Shown here: positions 1 through 7,537 of the stretch, piece by piece
Position numbering within the stretch: the stretch's first letter is position 1
Layout: each line of letters begins with the position of its first letter
From: Oscillospiraceae bacterium
Lineage (GTDB): Bacteria > Bacillota > Clostridia > UMGS1810
DNA: 18,719 nucleotides
Reading direction: 5' to 3'
Assembly: GCA_021629085.1 (NCBI GenBank)
Contig: JAJXRJ010000041.1
Location: 1 to 18,719, forward strand
Translations under genes and position numbers: made by a program
Notes under the pieces: model-generated
What the model was told of the DNA's origin: nothing
Seen by the model: the letters and a program-made list of their open reading frames with translations, nothing else
Databases searched by the model: none

Positions 1-39
1 ATACTGGTTATGTGGAAGTTATACAATTAAGGAGCTGAG

Positions 40-879
40 GTGAACCATATGCGTGTGCAAAGATACCGGTATAAAACCAATCAGGAGCCACAAAAGAAGC
101 TGTCATTTGAAAAAAAGTGCGGCGTACAGATTGCCGTTTGCGCAGTGCTGTTTGCATCTGCGTTTTTGATCTCCAAGTCCAGCCATCCCTATCTTTTGAC
201 AGCGAAGGAATACGTTTCCAAAGCGCTTACAGTCTCCACAAGCTATGAGGAAGCCAAAAGCGGGGTGACCGGAATCTGGGAGAAGATCCGGCTAAATCTT
301 GAGAAAATCCAATCTGACAATGAAACACAGCCGGTGGATAATATCAAGCCAGAATCCGAAGAACCGATGGTGGAAAATACAAATGACCAGCTGGGAATGA
401 CGGTAAAGGCTGCAGCCGAAGTTCCGGCACCAGAATCTGACCCCAAACTTGAGCCGGCACCTGATCCCAATGGGCTGCCGGCTTTTCGAAATCCATTAGA
501 AGGCGAGATTACCTCGGTATACGGGGAACGCGTTCATCCTATTACAAACGTAAAAACCACGCATAACGGAATTGATATTGCGGGAAGAAAAGGGGAAACC
601 ATTATTTCTGCTGCACCGGGAACCGTTATCCGCACAGGCTGCGATGATTTTAGCGGGAACTATGTGCAGATAAAACACAATGACGCATATGACACCACCT
701 ACGCACATCTGGACAAAATCTCCGTAGTGGAGGGGGAAGTTGTTGATGGCAACACAAAAATTGGCGAAGTGGGGGAAACCGGTTTGGCAACCGGGCCGCA
801 TTTACACCTTGAGGTTCAGATAAACGGCGAACGTACCGACCCAGAGCAGTTTTTCCTGCTTGCACACCGAAAGGACTAA
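40..879 (+). CDS. Membrane-anchored M23 (LytM) metallopeptidase homologue, SpoIVFA-like
   Basis: Directly upstream of spoIVFB, the position held by SpoIVFA, which restrains SpoIVFB in the outer forespore membrane. The 279-residue product has a short basic cytoplasmic tail, one membrane segment at about residues 28-46, an acidic Pro/Glu-rich linker (about 90-150) and a C-terminal M23 domain (about 155-275). Unlike the degenerate LytM domain of Bacillus subtilis SpoIVFA (from memory), the zinc motif looks complete: H175-x3-D179, H223 in YAHL, and H254-L-H256 in GPHLHLEV. It could therefore be an active cell-wall peptidase, or a SpoIVFA that kept the ancestral residues. The GTG at 40 is preferred because AAGGAG (29-34) lies 5 bases upstream; the in-frame ATG at 49 would be 14 away. 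The stop overlaps the next start by one base (TAATG), so the pair is translationally coupled. The M23 domain is certain; the SpoIVFA role is inferred from position. Confidence 0.85.
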   Translation: MNHMRVQRYRYKTNQEPQKKLSFEKKCGVQIAVCAVLFASAFLISKSSHPYLLTAKEYVSKALTVSTSYEEAKSGVTGIWEKIRLNLEKIQSDNETQPVDNIKPESEEPMVENTNDQLGMTVKAAAEVPAPESDPKLEPAPDPNGLPAFRNPLEGEITSVYGERVHPITNVKTTHNGIDIAGRKGETIISAAPGTVIRTGCDDFSGNYVQIKHNDAYDTTYAHLDKISVVEGEVVDGNTKIGEVGETGLATGPHLHLEVQINGERTDPEQFFLLAHRKD

Positions 880-1745
880 TGTCTGTGGGACATGGCAAAC
901 CTTCCGAACGGTTCGTTTATATCAGCCCCTTTGTCATCCTGCTGTTTCTTGCCGCTTGCGCACTGGGCCTGACAGCCAAGCTGGCGCTTGCCTACTGTGC
1001 GGTTTTGCTGCATGAAGCCGCACATTTTTTTGCGTGTGTTTTTTTAAAAGAGCAGGTGTTAAAAATCCGATTTATGCCCTATGGGTTAAACCTTGTAACG
1101 GCATTTATCAGAAACCCCAAACACGAAATGCTAATTTCTGTTTGCGGCCCGCTGGCAAATATTTTGCTGGCGGCGTTTTGCCGGCAGGGATTTTTTCAAA
1201 CGGCAAATTTGGTATTATTTGCATTAAACATCTGCCCGGCGCTCCCTTTGGACGGCGGCGTGTTTTTAAAAGGTGCGCTCAGTTTAAAATGCGGCTATGT
1301 GCGTGCGGTCAAAAAACTGTTGTCCGTCACTCGCATTTTTGCTGTGATATTCCTTTTTATCGGGTTTGTTTTATTAATTCTTTCCAAATATAACATTTCC
1401 TTATTGCTTATCGGCCTGTTTTTGTTGTATAATATCAAATATGAAAAAGAGCGGCTGCTCTATATCAAAAAAAAGCTGCTGTTAAAGGAGTTCGGCGTCG
1501 GCAAAAGCCCGTTTTGCGTCAGAAAGATGGGTATTACCGAAGAGGTCAAGCTGGTCAGCTTAATTCAGTATTTTGGATACAGCTATGTGCTGGAGGTTTC
1601 GGTGTTTGACCGTGGTTTTCAAAAGCGGATGGAGCTTTCGCAGTCCGATATTTTGTCCGCGATTGAAACCTTTGGCGCAGGCGTCACTGCCGGGCGGCTT
1701 TTGATTACAAATGAGAGGGACAATTTACATGAACAGGGAACTTGA
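879..1745 (+). CDS. spoIVFB: SpoIVFB, M50 intramembrane metalloprotease (pro-sigma-K processing)
   Basis: Site-2-type zinc protease of the outer forespore membrane, which in the known pathway cleaves pro-sigma-K late in sporulation. The sequence shows several hydrophobic segments, the HExxH motif H45-E-A-A-H49 (LLHEAAHFF) and the distal zinc ligand D125 in the N117...PLDGG stretch, the NPDG equivalent in this family. The C-terminal part (about 205-288) is soluble and fits the CBS-like domain that binds ATP in SpoIVFB. The length of 288 residues is typical of SpoIVFB. It starts at the TAATG overlap with the preceding M23 gene and ends 17 bases inside the following radical SAM gene, so it is in the same transcript. 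A general site-2 protease is the alternative, but length, C-terminal domain and partner gene favour SpoIVFB. Confidence 0.93.
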   Translation: MSVGHGKPSERFVYISPFVILLFLAACALGLTAKLALAYCAVLLHEAAHFFACVFLKEQVLKIRFMPYGLNLVTAFIRNPKHEMLISVCGPLANILLAAFCRQGFFQTANLVLFALNICPALPLDGGVFLKGALSLKCGYVRAVKKLLSVTRIFAVIFLFIGFVLLILSKYNISLLLIGLFLLYNIKYEKERLLYIKKKLLLKEFGVGKSPFCVRKMGITEEVKLVSLIQYFGYSYVLEVSVFDRGFQKRMELSQSDILSAIETFGAGVTAGRLLITNERDNLHEQGT

Positions 1746-3564
1746 TGCGGTTTTACCGCTGGTGCAGAAGCCGACACGCTATGTCGGCAATGAGTATAAC
1801 AGTGTGCACAAAGACCCAAAAACAGTAGACATCCGGTTTGCTTTTTGCTTTCCGGATGTGTATGAGGTGGGCATGAGCCATTTGGGGATGAAGATTTTAT
1901 ATCATCTGTTAAATGAGCGGCAGGATACCTTTTGCGAGCGGGTGTTTGCACCCTGGGTGGATATGGAAGAAATCATGCGCAAGCGCGGTATGCCGCTGTT
2001 TGCACTTGAGAGCGGCGACAGCATCCGCTGCTTTGATTTTGTAGGATTTACGCTGCAATATGAGATGAGCTATTCCAACATTCTAAATATGCTGGATCTG
2101 GCGGGCATCCCAAAGCGCAGCGATGAGAGGGGCGAAGGCGACCCGTTTGTCTGCATGGGCGGGCCGTGCGCATACAGTGCGGAGGCGCTGGCCGATTTTG
2201 CGGATTTTTTCATGCTGGGCGAGGGCGAGGAGCAGATTTTAGAAGTGATGGATGCCTATCGCAAATGGAAGCAAAGCGGCGCGGTGCGAAAGGATTTTTT
2301 GCGTGCAATTTGCGGCATAGAGGGCGTATATGTCCCGTCTTTTTACGACATTTCCTACAATTCAGACGGTACGGTGCAGGCCATCTCTCCCAACGATCCA
2401 TGTGCGCCTAAAACCGTGCGCAAGCGGATTATAAAGGATATGGACAAGCTGTATTATCCCGACAAAGTAATTGTGCCGTTTCAGGAAATTGTGCACGACC
2501 GGGTGATGCTGGAGATGTTTCGCGGCTGTATCCGCGGCTGCCGGTTTTGCCAGGCGGGGTTTATTTACCGCCCGGTGCGGGAAAAGAGCCCGGAAACACT
2601 TATAAAACAGGCGAAAAGCCTGCTGGAAAACACTGGGTATGAGGAAATTTCACTGTCCTCCCTTAGCACCAGCGACTACCGGGAGCTTCCCAGATTTACC
2701 TCTGATTTAATTGAAATTACCGAAAAAGATAAAATCAATTTGTCGCTTCCGTCGCTTCGGTTGGACTCGTTTTCCATGGATTTGATGCAGAAGGTGCAAA
2801 AGGTGCGCAAAAGCAGCCTCACCTTTGCGCCCGAGGCCGGAACCCAGCGTATGCGGGATGTTATCAACAAGGGCATCACGGAAGAAGACCTGCTTTCCAG
2901 CGCCAAAATGGCGTTTGAGGGCGGATATTCGGCCATCAAGCTCTATTTTATGATTGGGCTTCCCTATGAGACGCTCTTAGACGTAGAGGGAATTGCCACA
3001 CTTTCTAACAAGGTGGCAGAAGTTTATGATTCCATCCCAAGGGAAACGCGTTCACCCGGCCTGCGCATTACAGTAAGCGCATCGTCGTTTGTGCCAAAAG
3101 CATTTACACCATTTCAGTGGGCCGCGCAGGATACGGTGGAGAATTTACGCATTAAGCAGGCAGCGATTAAGCAAAGTATCCGCCGAAAACAGATTACATT
3201 CCACTATCATGAGAGCGGTGTCAGCTTTTTAGAGGGGGTATTTGCCCGCGGCGACCGCAGGCTGTCTGCCGTACTGTTAAAGGCATTTGAGCTGGGGGTG
3301 CGGTTTGACGGCTGGTCTGACCAGTTTGATGCGGCAAAATGGCAGGCGGCGTTTGACGCATGTGGTATTGACCCGCACTTTTACGTGCGGGAGCGCGCAT
3401 TTGATGAGGTTTTGCCGTGGGATATGATTGACGTGGGTGTCACCAAGGCGTTTTTGGTGCGCGAGGCAAAAAAAGCGGCGCGCGCCGAGACTACGGCCAA
3501 CTGCCGCAAGCAGTGTGCAGGCTGCGGCGCTACCATATTTGAAAGAGGGGTGTGCTATGAGTAA
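1729..3564 (+). CDS. B12-binding-type radical SAM protein, TIGR03960 family
   Basis: About 611 residues. The N-terminal half resembles the cobalamin-binding fold that precedes many radical SAM domains; where a B12 site would read DxHxxG this protein has D43-V-Y-E-V-G48, so the cobalt-binding His is Tyr. The radical SAM cluster motif is C267-x3-C271-x2-C274 (GCIRGCRFC), followed by a long TIM-barrel-like region. The extreme C-terminus carries a second C592-x3-C596-x2-C599 set. Substrate and product are unknown for this family. I chose ATG 1729 (MNRELD...QKPTRYVGNEYN, the usual family N-terminus) behind AGAGGG at 1713-1718; an in-frame ATG at 1711 would add six residues and lies inside the ribosome-site region. 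It overlaps spoIVFB by 17 bases and the next gene by 8. Family members regularly sit beside, or fused to, the TIGR03936/DUF2344 protein, as here. Confidence 0.88.
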   Translation: MNRELDAVLPLVQKPTRYVGNEYNSVHKDPKTVDIRFAFCFPDVYEVGMSHLGMKILYHLLNERQDTFCERVFAPWVDMEEIMRKRGMPLFALESGDSIRCFDFVGFTLQYEMSYSNILNMLDLAGIPKRSDERGEGDPFVCMGGPCAYSAEALADFADFFMLGEGEEQILEVMDAYRKWKQSGAVRKDFLRAICGIEGVYVPSFYDISYNSDGTVQAISPNDPCAPKTVRKRIIKDMDKLYYPDKVIVPFQEIVHDRVMLEMFRGCIRGCRFCQAGFIYRPVREKSPETLIKQAKSLLENTGYEEISLSSLSTSDYRELPRFTSDLIEITEKDKINLSLPSLRLDSFSMDLMQKVQKVRKSSLTFAPEAGTQRMRDVINKGITEEDLLSSAKMAFEGGYSAIKLYFMIGLPYETLLDVEGIATLSNKVAEVYDSIPRETRSPGLRITVSASSFVPKAFTPFQWAAQDTVENLRIKQAAIKQSIRRKQITFHYHESGVSFLEGVFARGDRRLSAVLLKAFELGVRFDGWSDQFDAAKWQAAFDACGIDPHFYVRERAFDEVLPWDMIDVGVTKAFLVREAKKAARAETTANCRKQCAGCGATIFERGVCYE

Positions 3565-4246
3565 ATACAGGCTTCGGTATGAAAAAGGAGAAGCGGCAAA
3601 ATACATCTCTCATTTGGATTTTGTGCGCACCATTGGGCGCACATTCCGGCGCGCCAAGCTGCCCGTGCAGTATTCGCAGGGGTTTAACCCGCATATGGTG
3701 ATGACAGTGGCACTGCCCATTTCGGTGGGGGTGACCAGCAGTGGGGAATATATGGAAGTGGCGCTGACATGTGATGTGGATCCAGATGAATTGGTGGCTG
3801 CTATCAACAATGCGATTCCAGACGGCTTAACCTTTTTGGCGGCAAAAAAAGTGGGGGAGGGCGATATCCCGCTGTCCCGCGTGGCGTCTGCAGTCTACCG
3901 GGTGGATGTGGCGTGCAATACTGTGCCGGATCTGGATGCATTTTTAAATATGCCGGAAATTTTGGTGGAGAAAAAGACCAAAAAAGGGGTGGCGATAGCA
4001 GATATCCGTCCGGATATTTTGTCCATCTGCCAAACAGAGCCGAAAGAAGGGGTTTCACTGTGCTACCGTATGCACCTTAGCGCCGGAAACACCAGAAATT
4101 TGAAGCCCGAAACTGTGCTTTGTGCAATGGAACGGCATCTTTTGGGGTTTTCTGTGTCTACATACCGTGTGCACCGGGAAAATATGTATTTTGACAAAGG
4201 TTTGGAAATACTACAATTGGGTGAGCAAAATGAAGCAACAATATGA
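3557..4246 (+). CDS. TIGR03936/DUF2344 family protein, partner of the radical SAM gene
   Basis: A 229-residue protein starting MSKYRLRYEKGEAAKYISHLDF, the typical opening of the DUF2344 family, whose members are encoded next to or fused to the TIGR03960 radical SAM protein. Other conserved-looking pieces are QGFNPHM (about residue 46) and PISVGVTSSGEYMEV. There are no membrane segments and no signal peptide, so it is cytoplasmic. Biochemical function is unknown; the fixed pairing suggests it is a subunit or substrate-delivery factor for the radical SAM enzyme (inference). The start at ATG 3557 overlaps the end of the radical SAM gene by 8 bases, with AGAGGGG (3544-3550) 6 bases upstream. A longer in-frame opening from 3428 exists but would run inside the upstream gene and lacks the family N-terminus. 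The end at 4246 overlaps the start of ligA. Confidence 0.87.
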   Translation: MSKYRLRYEKGEAAKYISHLDFVRTIGRTFRRAKLPVQYSQGFNPHMVMTVALPISVGVTSSGEYMEVALTCDVDPDELVAAINNAIPDGLTFLAAKKVGEGDIPLSRVASAVYRVDVACNTVPDLDAFLNMPEILVEKKTKKGVAIADIRPDILSICQTEPKEGVSLCYRMHLSAGNTRNLKPETVLCAMERHLLGFSVSTYRVHRENMYFDKGLEILQLGEQNEATI

Positions 4247-6218
4247 AGCGTTAAAAGAACGGATCCAAAATCTTAGCTATCAGTATTATGTGTTGGACAA
4301 TCCCACAGTGACCGACGCGGCATTTGACGCGCTCATGCGAGAGCTTTTGGCAATGGAGCAGGCGCATCCGGAATGGGTGGCGCCCGATTCCCCGTCCCAA
4401 AAAATTGGCGGGACGGTGCTGGAAGGCTTTGAAACGGTGACACACGCAGTGCCCATGCAAAGCTTGCAGGATGCGTTTTCCGAGGCGGAAATTGAAGCGT
4501 TTCTGGAAAAGACCAATACGGCGCTGGGAAATGCACCGGAGTATGTGGTAGAGCCAAAAATTGATGGGTTGTCCGTTTCTCTGGAGTACGAAAACGGGCT
4601 GTTTGTGCGCGGGTCCACGCGGGGCGACGGCGTTGTGGGAGAGGATGTCACCAACAACTTAAAAACCATCAGATCCATCCCGCTAAAGCTTTTGGCAAAC
4701 GTGCCGTATTTGGAGGTGCGGGGTGAGGTGTTTATGTCAAAAACCTCGTTTTTAAAGCTCAACGAACAGCAGGAAGAAGATGGGAAGGCCGTGTTTGCCA
4801 ATCCCAGAAACGCGGCAGCCGGCTCCCTTCGGCAGCTGGATTCCTCAATTGCCGCCAAACGAAATTTAGATATCTTTATATTTAATATTCAAAGCGTTAC
4901 GGGCATGGAATTCCACACGCATTTAGAAGGGCTTGACTTTTTGCGTCAGGCGGGGTTTAAGGTGATTGACAATCAGGTCACCTGCCAAACAACGGAGCAG
5001 GTGCTTGACCGCATCCGCGAAATTGGAGATTTACGCGAATCGCTGTATTATGAAATTGACGGCGCGGTGGTGAAGGTAAACGACCTTGCAATGCGGGAGC
5101 AGCTTGGCAGTACCGCAAAAACCCCCCGGTGGGCCATCGCGTTTAAATATCCTGCCGAGCAAAGGGAAACCGTTGTAAGTGATATTTTTGTCAAGGTGGG
5201 GCGCACCGGCGTGCTCACGCCAAATGCGGTGCTGCACACTGTGCGGCTTGCGGGCACCAATGTTTCAAAGGCAACCCTTCACAATTTGGATTATATCCGT
5301 GAAAAGGATATTCGCATTGGCGATACGGTGGTGGTACAAAAGGCCGGGGATATCATTCCCGAAGTGGTGGAAGTGCGAAAAGAGAAACGAAGCGGGAAAG
5401 AGCGGATATTTGAAATGCCGGAGTACTGCCCGGTTTGCGGCGCACATGTGCACCGTGAGGAAGGGGAAGCGGCCTACCGCTGCACTGGGGCAGCCTGTCC
5501 GGCGCAGCTTATGCGAAGTATTACGCACTTTGTGTCCCGGGACGCAATGGACATCGCGGGCATGGGGCCGTCGCTGACAGAAAAGCTGCTTGCAGCAGGG
5601 CTGATTCAAAGCAGTGCAGATTTATACAGCTTAAAACAAGAAGATGTGGCGGCGCTTGAAAAAATGGGGGAAAAATCAGCGAAAAATCTCATCGACTCCA
5701 TTGAAGCGTCCAAGGGAAACTGCCTTTCCAGGCTGTTATTTGCGTTGGGGATTCGGCACATCGGGCTAAATACCGCGCGGCTCATTGCCCGCAGGTTTCA
5801 AACCATGGATGCGGTGATGGCGGCGACAGTGGACGATTTTGCCGCCATCGACGATGTTGGCGCCGTTATGGGGCAGAGTTTGGTAGATTATTTTTCTGAG
5901 GCGTCTGCGCAGGCGTTGATAGAGAAGTTCCGTACAGCAGGGGTGAATTTGCAATATATTGACAAAGCATCCGGCGACGGCAGATTTTCCGGTATGACGT
6001 TTGTGCTCACCGGCACGCTTTCTTCCATGAGCCGCAAGGAAGCCGAGCAGTTGATTCTTACGCACGGCGGCAAGATGAGCGGAAGCGTGTCCAAAAAGAC
6101 CACTTACGTAGTGGCGGGAGACGCGGCGGGCAGCAAGCTTGACAAGGCAAATCAGCTTGGAATTCCCGTGCTGGACGAGGCAGCGTTTATGGCGTTGTTG
6201 GCAGAAAATGAAAAATGA
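4230..6218 (+). CDS. ligA: NAD-dependent DNA ligase LigA
   Basis: Seals nicks in duplex DNA during replication and repair using NAD+. All domains are present in order: N-terminal Ia and adenylation domains with the active lysine K110 in EPKIDGLS, OB fold (from about residue 318, KVGRTGVLTPNA), a Cys4 zinc finger (C400, C403, C418, C423), helix-hairpin-helix repeats (about 435-580), and a C-terminal BRCT domain (about 584-660, FVLTGTLSSMSR...GGK). The length of 662 residues is normal for LigA. ATG 4230 is chosen because GGGTGAG (4219-4225) sits 4 bases upstream and the product begins MKQQYEALKERI; an opening 36 codons further upstream (4122) reads through the preceding gene and is not credible. 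It overlaps the DUF2344 gene by 17 bases, so it is probably cotranscribed. No clear terminator follows. Confidence 0.97.
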   Translation: MKQQYEALKERIQNLSYQYYVLDNPTVTDAAFDALMRELLAMEQAHPEWVAPDSPSQKIGGTVLEGFETVTHAVPMQSLQDAFSEAEIEAFLEKTNTALGNAPEYVVEPKIDGLSVSLEYENGLFVRGSTRGDGVVGEDVTNNLKTIRSIPLKLLANVPYLEVRGEVFMSKTSFLKLNEQQEEDGKAVFANPRNAAAGSLRQLDSSIAAKRNLDIFIFNIQSVTGMEFHTHLEGLDFLRQAGFKVIDNQVTCQTTEQVLDRIREIGDLRESLYYEIDGAVVKVNDLAMREQLGSTAKTPRWAIAFKYPAEQRETVVSDIFVKVGRTGVLTPNAVLHTVRLAGTNVSKATLHNLDYIREKDIRIGDTVVVQKAGDIIPEVVEVRKEKRSGKERIFEMPEYCPVCGAHVHREEGEAAYRCTGAACPAQLMRSITHFVSRDAMDIAGMGPSLTEKLLAAGLIQSSADLYSLKQEDVAALEKMGEKSAKNLIDSIEASKGNCLSRLLFALGIRHIGLNTARLIARRFQTMDAVMAATVDDFAAIDDVGAVMGQSLVDYFSEASAQALIEKFRTAGVNLQYIDKASGDGRFSGMTFVLTGTLSSMSRKEAEQLILTHGGKMSGSVSKKTTYVVAGDAAGSKLDKANQLGIPVLDEAAFMALLAENEK

Positions 6219-6282
6219 CACATTTTTTCAGAAATATAACGATTCATTCTTACATTTTGTAGAAGTTTTGTGTAATTGCCCC

Positions 6283-6311
6283 TTGCATAATGCCATTGGG
6301 AGTGGTATACT
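6283..6311 (+). promoter_or_regulatory. Sigma-A-type promoter for the Gfo/Idh/MocA gene
   Basis: TTGCAT (6283-6288), a 17-base spacer and TATACT (6306-6311), with a TG one base ahead of the -10 box (extended -10). Predicted transcription start is near 6318, about 43 bases before the GTG start at 6361. It lies in the 142-base gap after ligA. Confidence 0.65.
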
Positions 6312-6360
6312 ATTCCCGTATAAATTTTGGGCTTGACAAAGGGATGGGAGTGGAAAAGCA

Positions 6361-7419
6361 GTGCATAATTTGGGAATCATTGGATTTGGCGGTATGGCAA
6401 GCACGCACGCAAAGGTGCTTGCAAATTTTGAACGGGTAAATGTCAAGGGCGTTTACGATGTAAACAGCGAGCGCATGGAAGTGGCAAAGGAGCGTGGCTT
6501 TTTGGCGTATCCGTCCAAAGAGGCGCTTTTGGCAGATGAAGAAATTGACCTGGTGCTGGTGGCAACGACCAACGAGGCGCACAAAAGCTTGTGTATTGAG
6601 GCGCTTCGGGCAGGAAAACACGTGATCTGTGAAAAACCGGTCACCATTTCGTCTGATGAGCTGATTGAGATTATGGATGTGGCAAAAGAAACTGGGCGCG
6701 TGTTTACTGTGGATCAAAACCGCCGCACCAATAAAGACTTTGTGCTCATGCGCCGGTGCGTGGATCAGGGGCTTTTGGGCGATGTCTATGTGATTGAATC
6801 GCGCGTGGAGGGTTCCCGCGGCATGCCCAAGGGATGGCGCACTATCAAGGAGCTTGGCGGCGGCATGATGTTAGACTGGGGCGTGCACTTAATTGACCAG
6901 CTGATGTATATGTACCACAATCAAAAGGTGACCAGCATCTTTTGTAAGATGTACAGCATTGAATACAGCGATGTGGATGACAACTTCCGGCTCACGATGG
7001 AGTTTGAAAACGGTGTGACCGCGCATATTGAAGTTTCCACCAACAACTATATCACACACCCGCGCTGGTATGTGCTGGGAAAAGACGGCACACTGCAAAT
7101 TGACGACTGGAGCTGCGACGGTAAAATTGTGCGGTGCATAGATAAAGAAGACATATGGGGGGAGGAAATTGTTTACACCAAAGCCGGCCCCACAAAAACC
7201 ATGGCGCCGCGCAACCCGCATTCCACCGAAACCATTGTCATTTCCGAACCAAAGGATGTGATAGATGACCTCACCGTGGTATACAACCAGTTTGTGGACG
7301 CGGTGGAGAAAAAAGCGGAGCTCACCATTCGTCCTGAAGAGGCGCTGCGGGTGATGAAAGTGATGGAAGCCGCATTTTTGTCCCACGAAACAGGTGAAGT
7401 GATAAAAACAAACATTTAA
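6361..7419 (+). CDS. Gfo/Idh/MocA family NAD(P)-dependent oxidoreductase
   Basis: A 352-residue sugar/cyclitol-dehydrogenase-type enzyme. The N-terminal Rossmann domain opens with the nucleotide loop IIGFGGMAS; the family lysine K92 sits in CEKPV; D172 and H176 in LDWGVHLID match the D-x3-H pair lining the active site in this family. The C-terminal domain is the usual alpha/beta sheet domain. Motifs do not reveal the substrate, which in this family is commonly a sugar, sugar phosphate or inositol. It starts at GTG 6361 with GGGAG (6346-6350) 10 bases upstream, a slightly long spacing. It is a single-gene unit with its own promoter (6283-6311) and strong terminator (7426-7460), unrelated in theme to its sporulation neighbours. 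Confidence 0.9.
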   Translation: MHNLGIIGFGGMASTHAKVLANFERVNVKGVYDVNSERMEVAKERGFLAYPSKEALLADEEIDLVLVATTNEAHKSLCIEALRAGKHVICEKPVTISSDELIEIMDVAKETGRVFTVDQNRRTNKDFVLMRRCVDQGLLGDVYVIESRVEGSRGMPKGWRTIKELGGGMMLDWGVHLIDQLMYMYHNQKVTSIFCKMYSIEYSDVDDNFRLTMEFENGVTAHIEVSTNNYITHPRWYVLGKDGTLQIDDWSCDGKIVRCIDKEDIWGEEIVYTKAGPTKTMAPRNPHSTETIVISEPKDVIDDLTVVYNQFVDAVEKKAELTIRPEEALRVMKVMEAAFLSHETGEVIKTNI

Positions 7420-7425
7420 CTACAT

Positions 7426-7460
7426 AAAAATCACGCTCAAAAAAAGAGCGTGATTTTTTT
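7426..7460 (+). terminator. Rho-independent terminator after the oxidoreductase gene
   Basis: Inverted repeat AAAAATCACGCTC (7426-7438) / GAGCGTGATTTTT (7446-7458), a 7-A loop (7439-7445), ending in a run of seven T (7454-7460). It begins 6 bases after the stop codon and insulates spoVB from the upstream gene. Confidence 0.9.
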
Positions 7461-7480
7461 AAAACCCAATTCCGCCTAAC

Positions 7481-7508
7481 ATAAATTGCCCTTTGTATGG
7501 CATAAAAT
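7481..7508 (+). promoter_or_regulatory. Possible sigma-E promoter for spoVB
   Basis: CATAAAAT (7501-7508) matches the sigma-E -10 consensus CATACAAT at 7 of 8 positions. An ATA core at 7481-7483 (ACATAAA, 7479-7485) lies the expected distance upstream (15 bases between the -35 heptamer and the -10 box). The predicted start near 7515 leaves a short leader with the ribosome site at 7523-7530. spoVB is under sigma-E control in B. subtilis, which fits. The -35 match is weak. Confidence 0.45.
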
Positions 7509-7537
7509 GGTGTAGAAAGGTTAGGTGGGGATGCCTG

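Noticed and set aside
1..43. Possible 3' end of an upstream gene
   Set aside because: All three plus frames are open to their first stop (TAA 28-30, TGA 36-38, TGA 41-43). The TGA at 41-43 would give a GTGA overlap with the first gene, but 13 codons are too few to assign a product or choose a frame.
6209..6230. A/T-rich inverted repeat (TGAAAAATG / CATTTTTTCA) overlapping the ligA stop
   Set aside because: The stem is almost all A-T, with one bulge and no following T-run, so I do not call it a terminator.
6333..6360. TTGACA at 6333-6338 as a -35 box
   Set aside because: No -10 sequence lies 16-18 bases downstream, and it would start transcription inside the gene.
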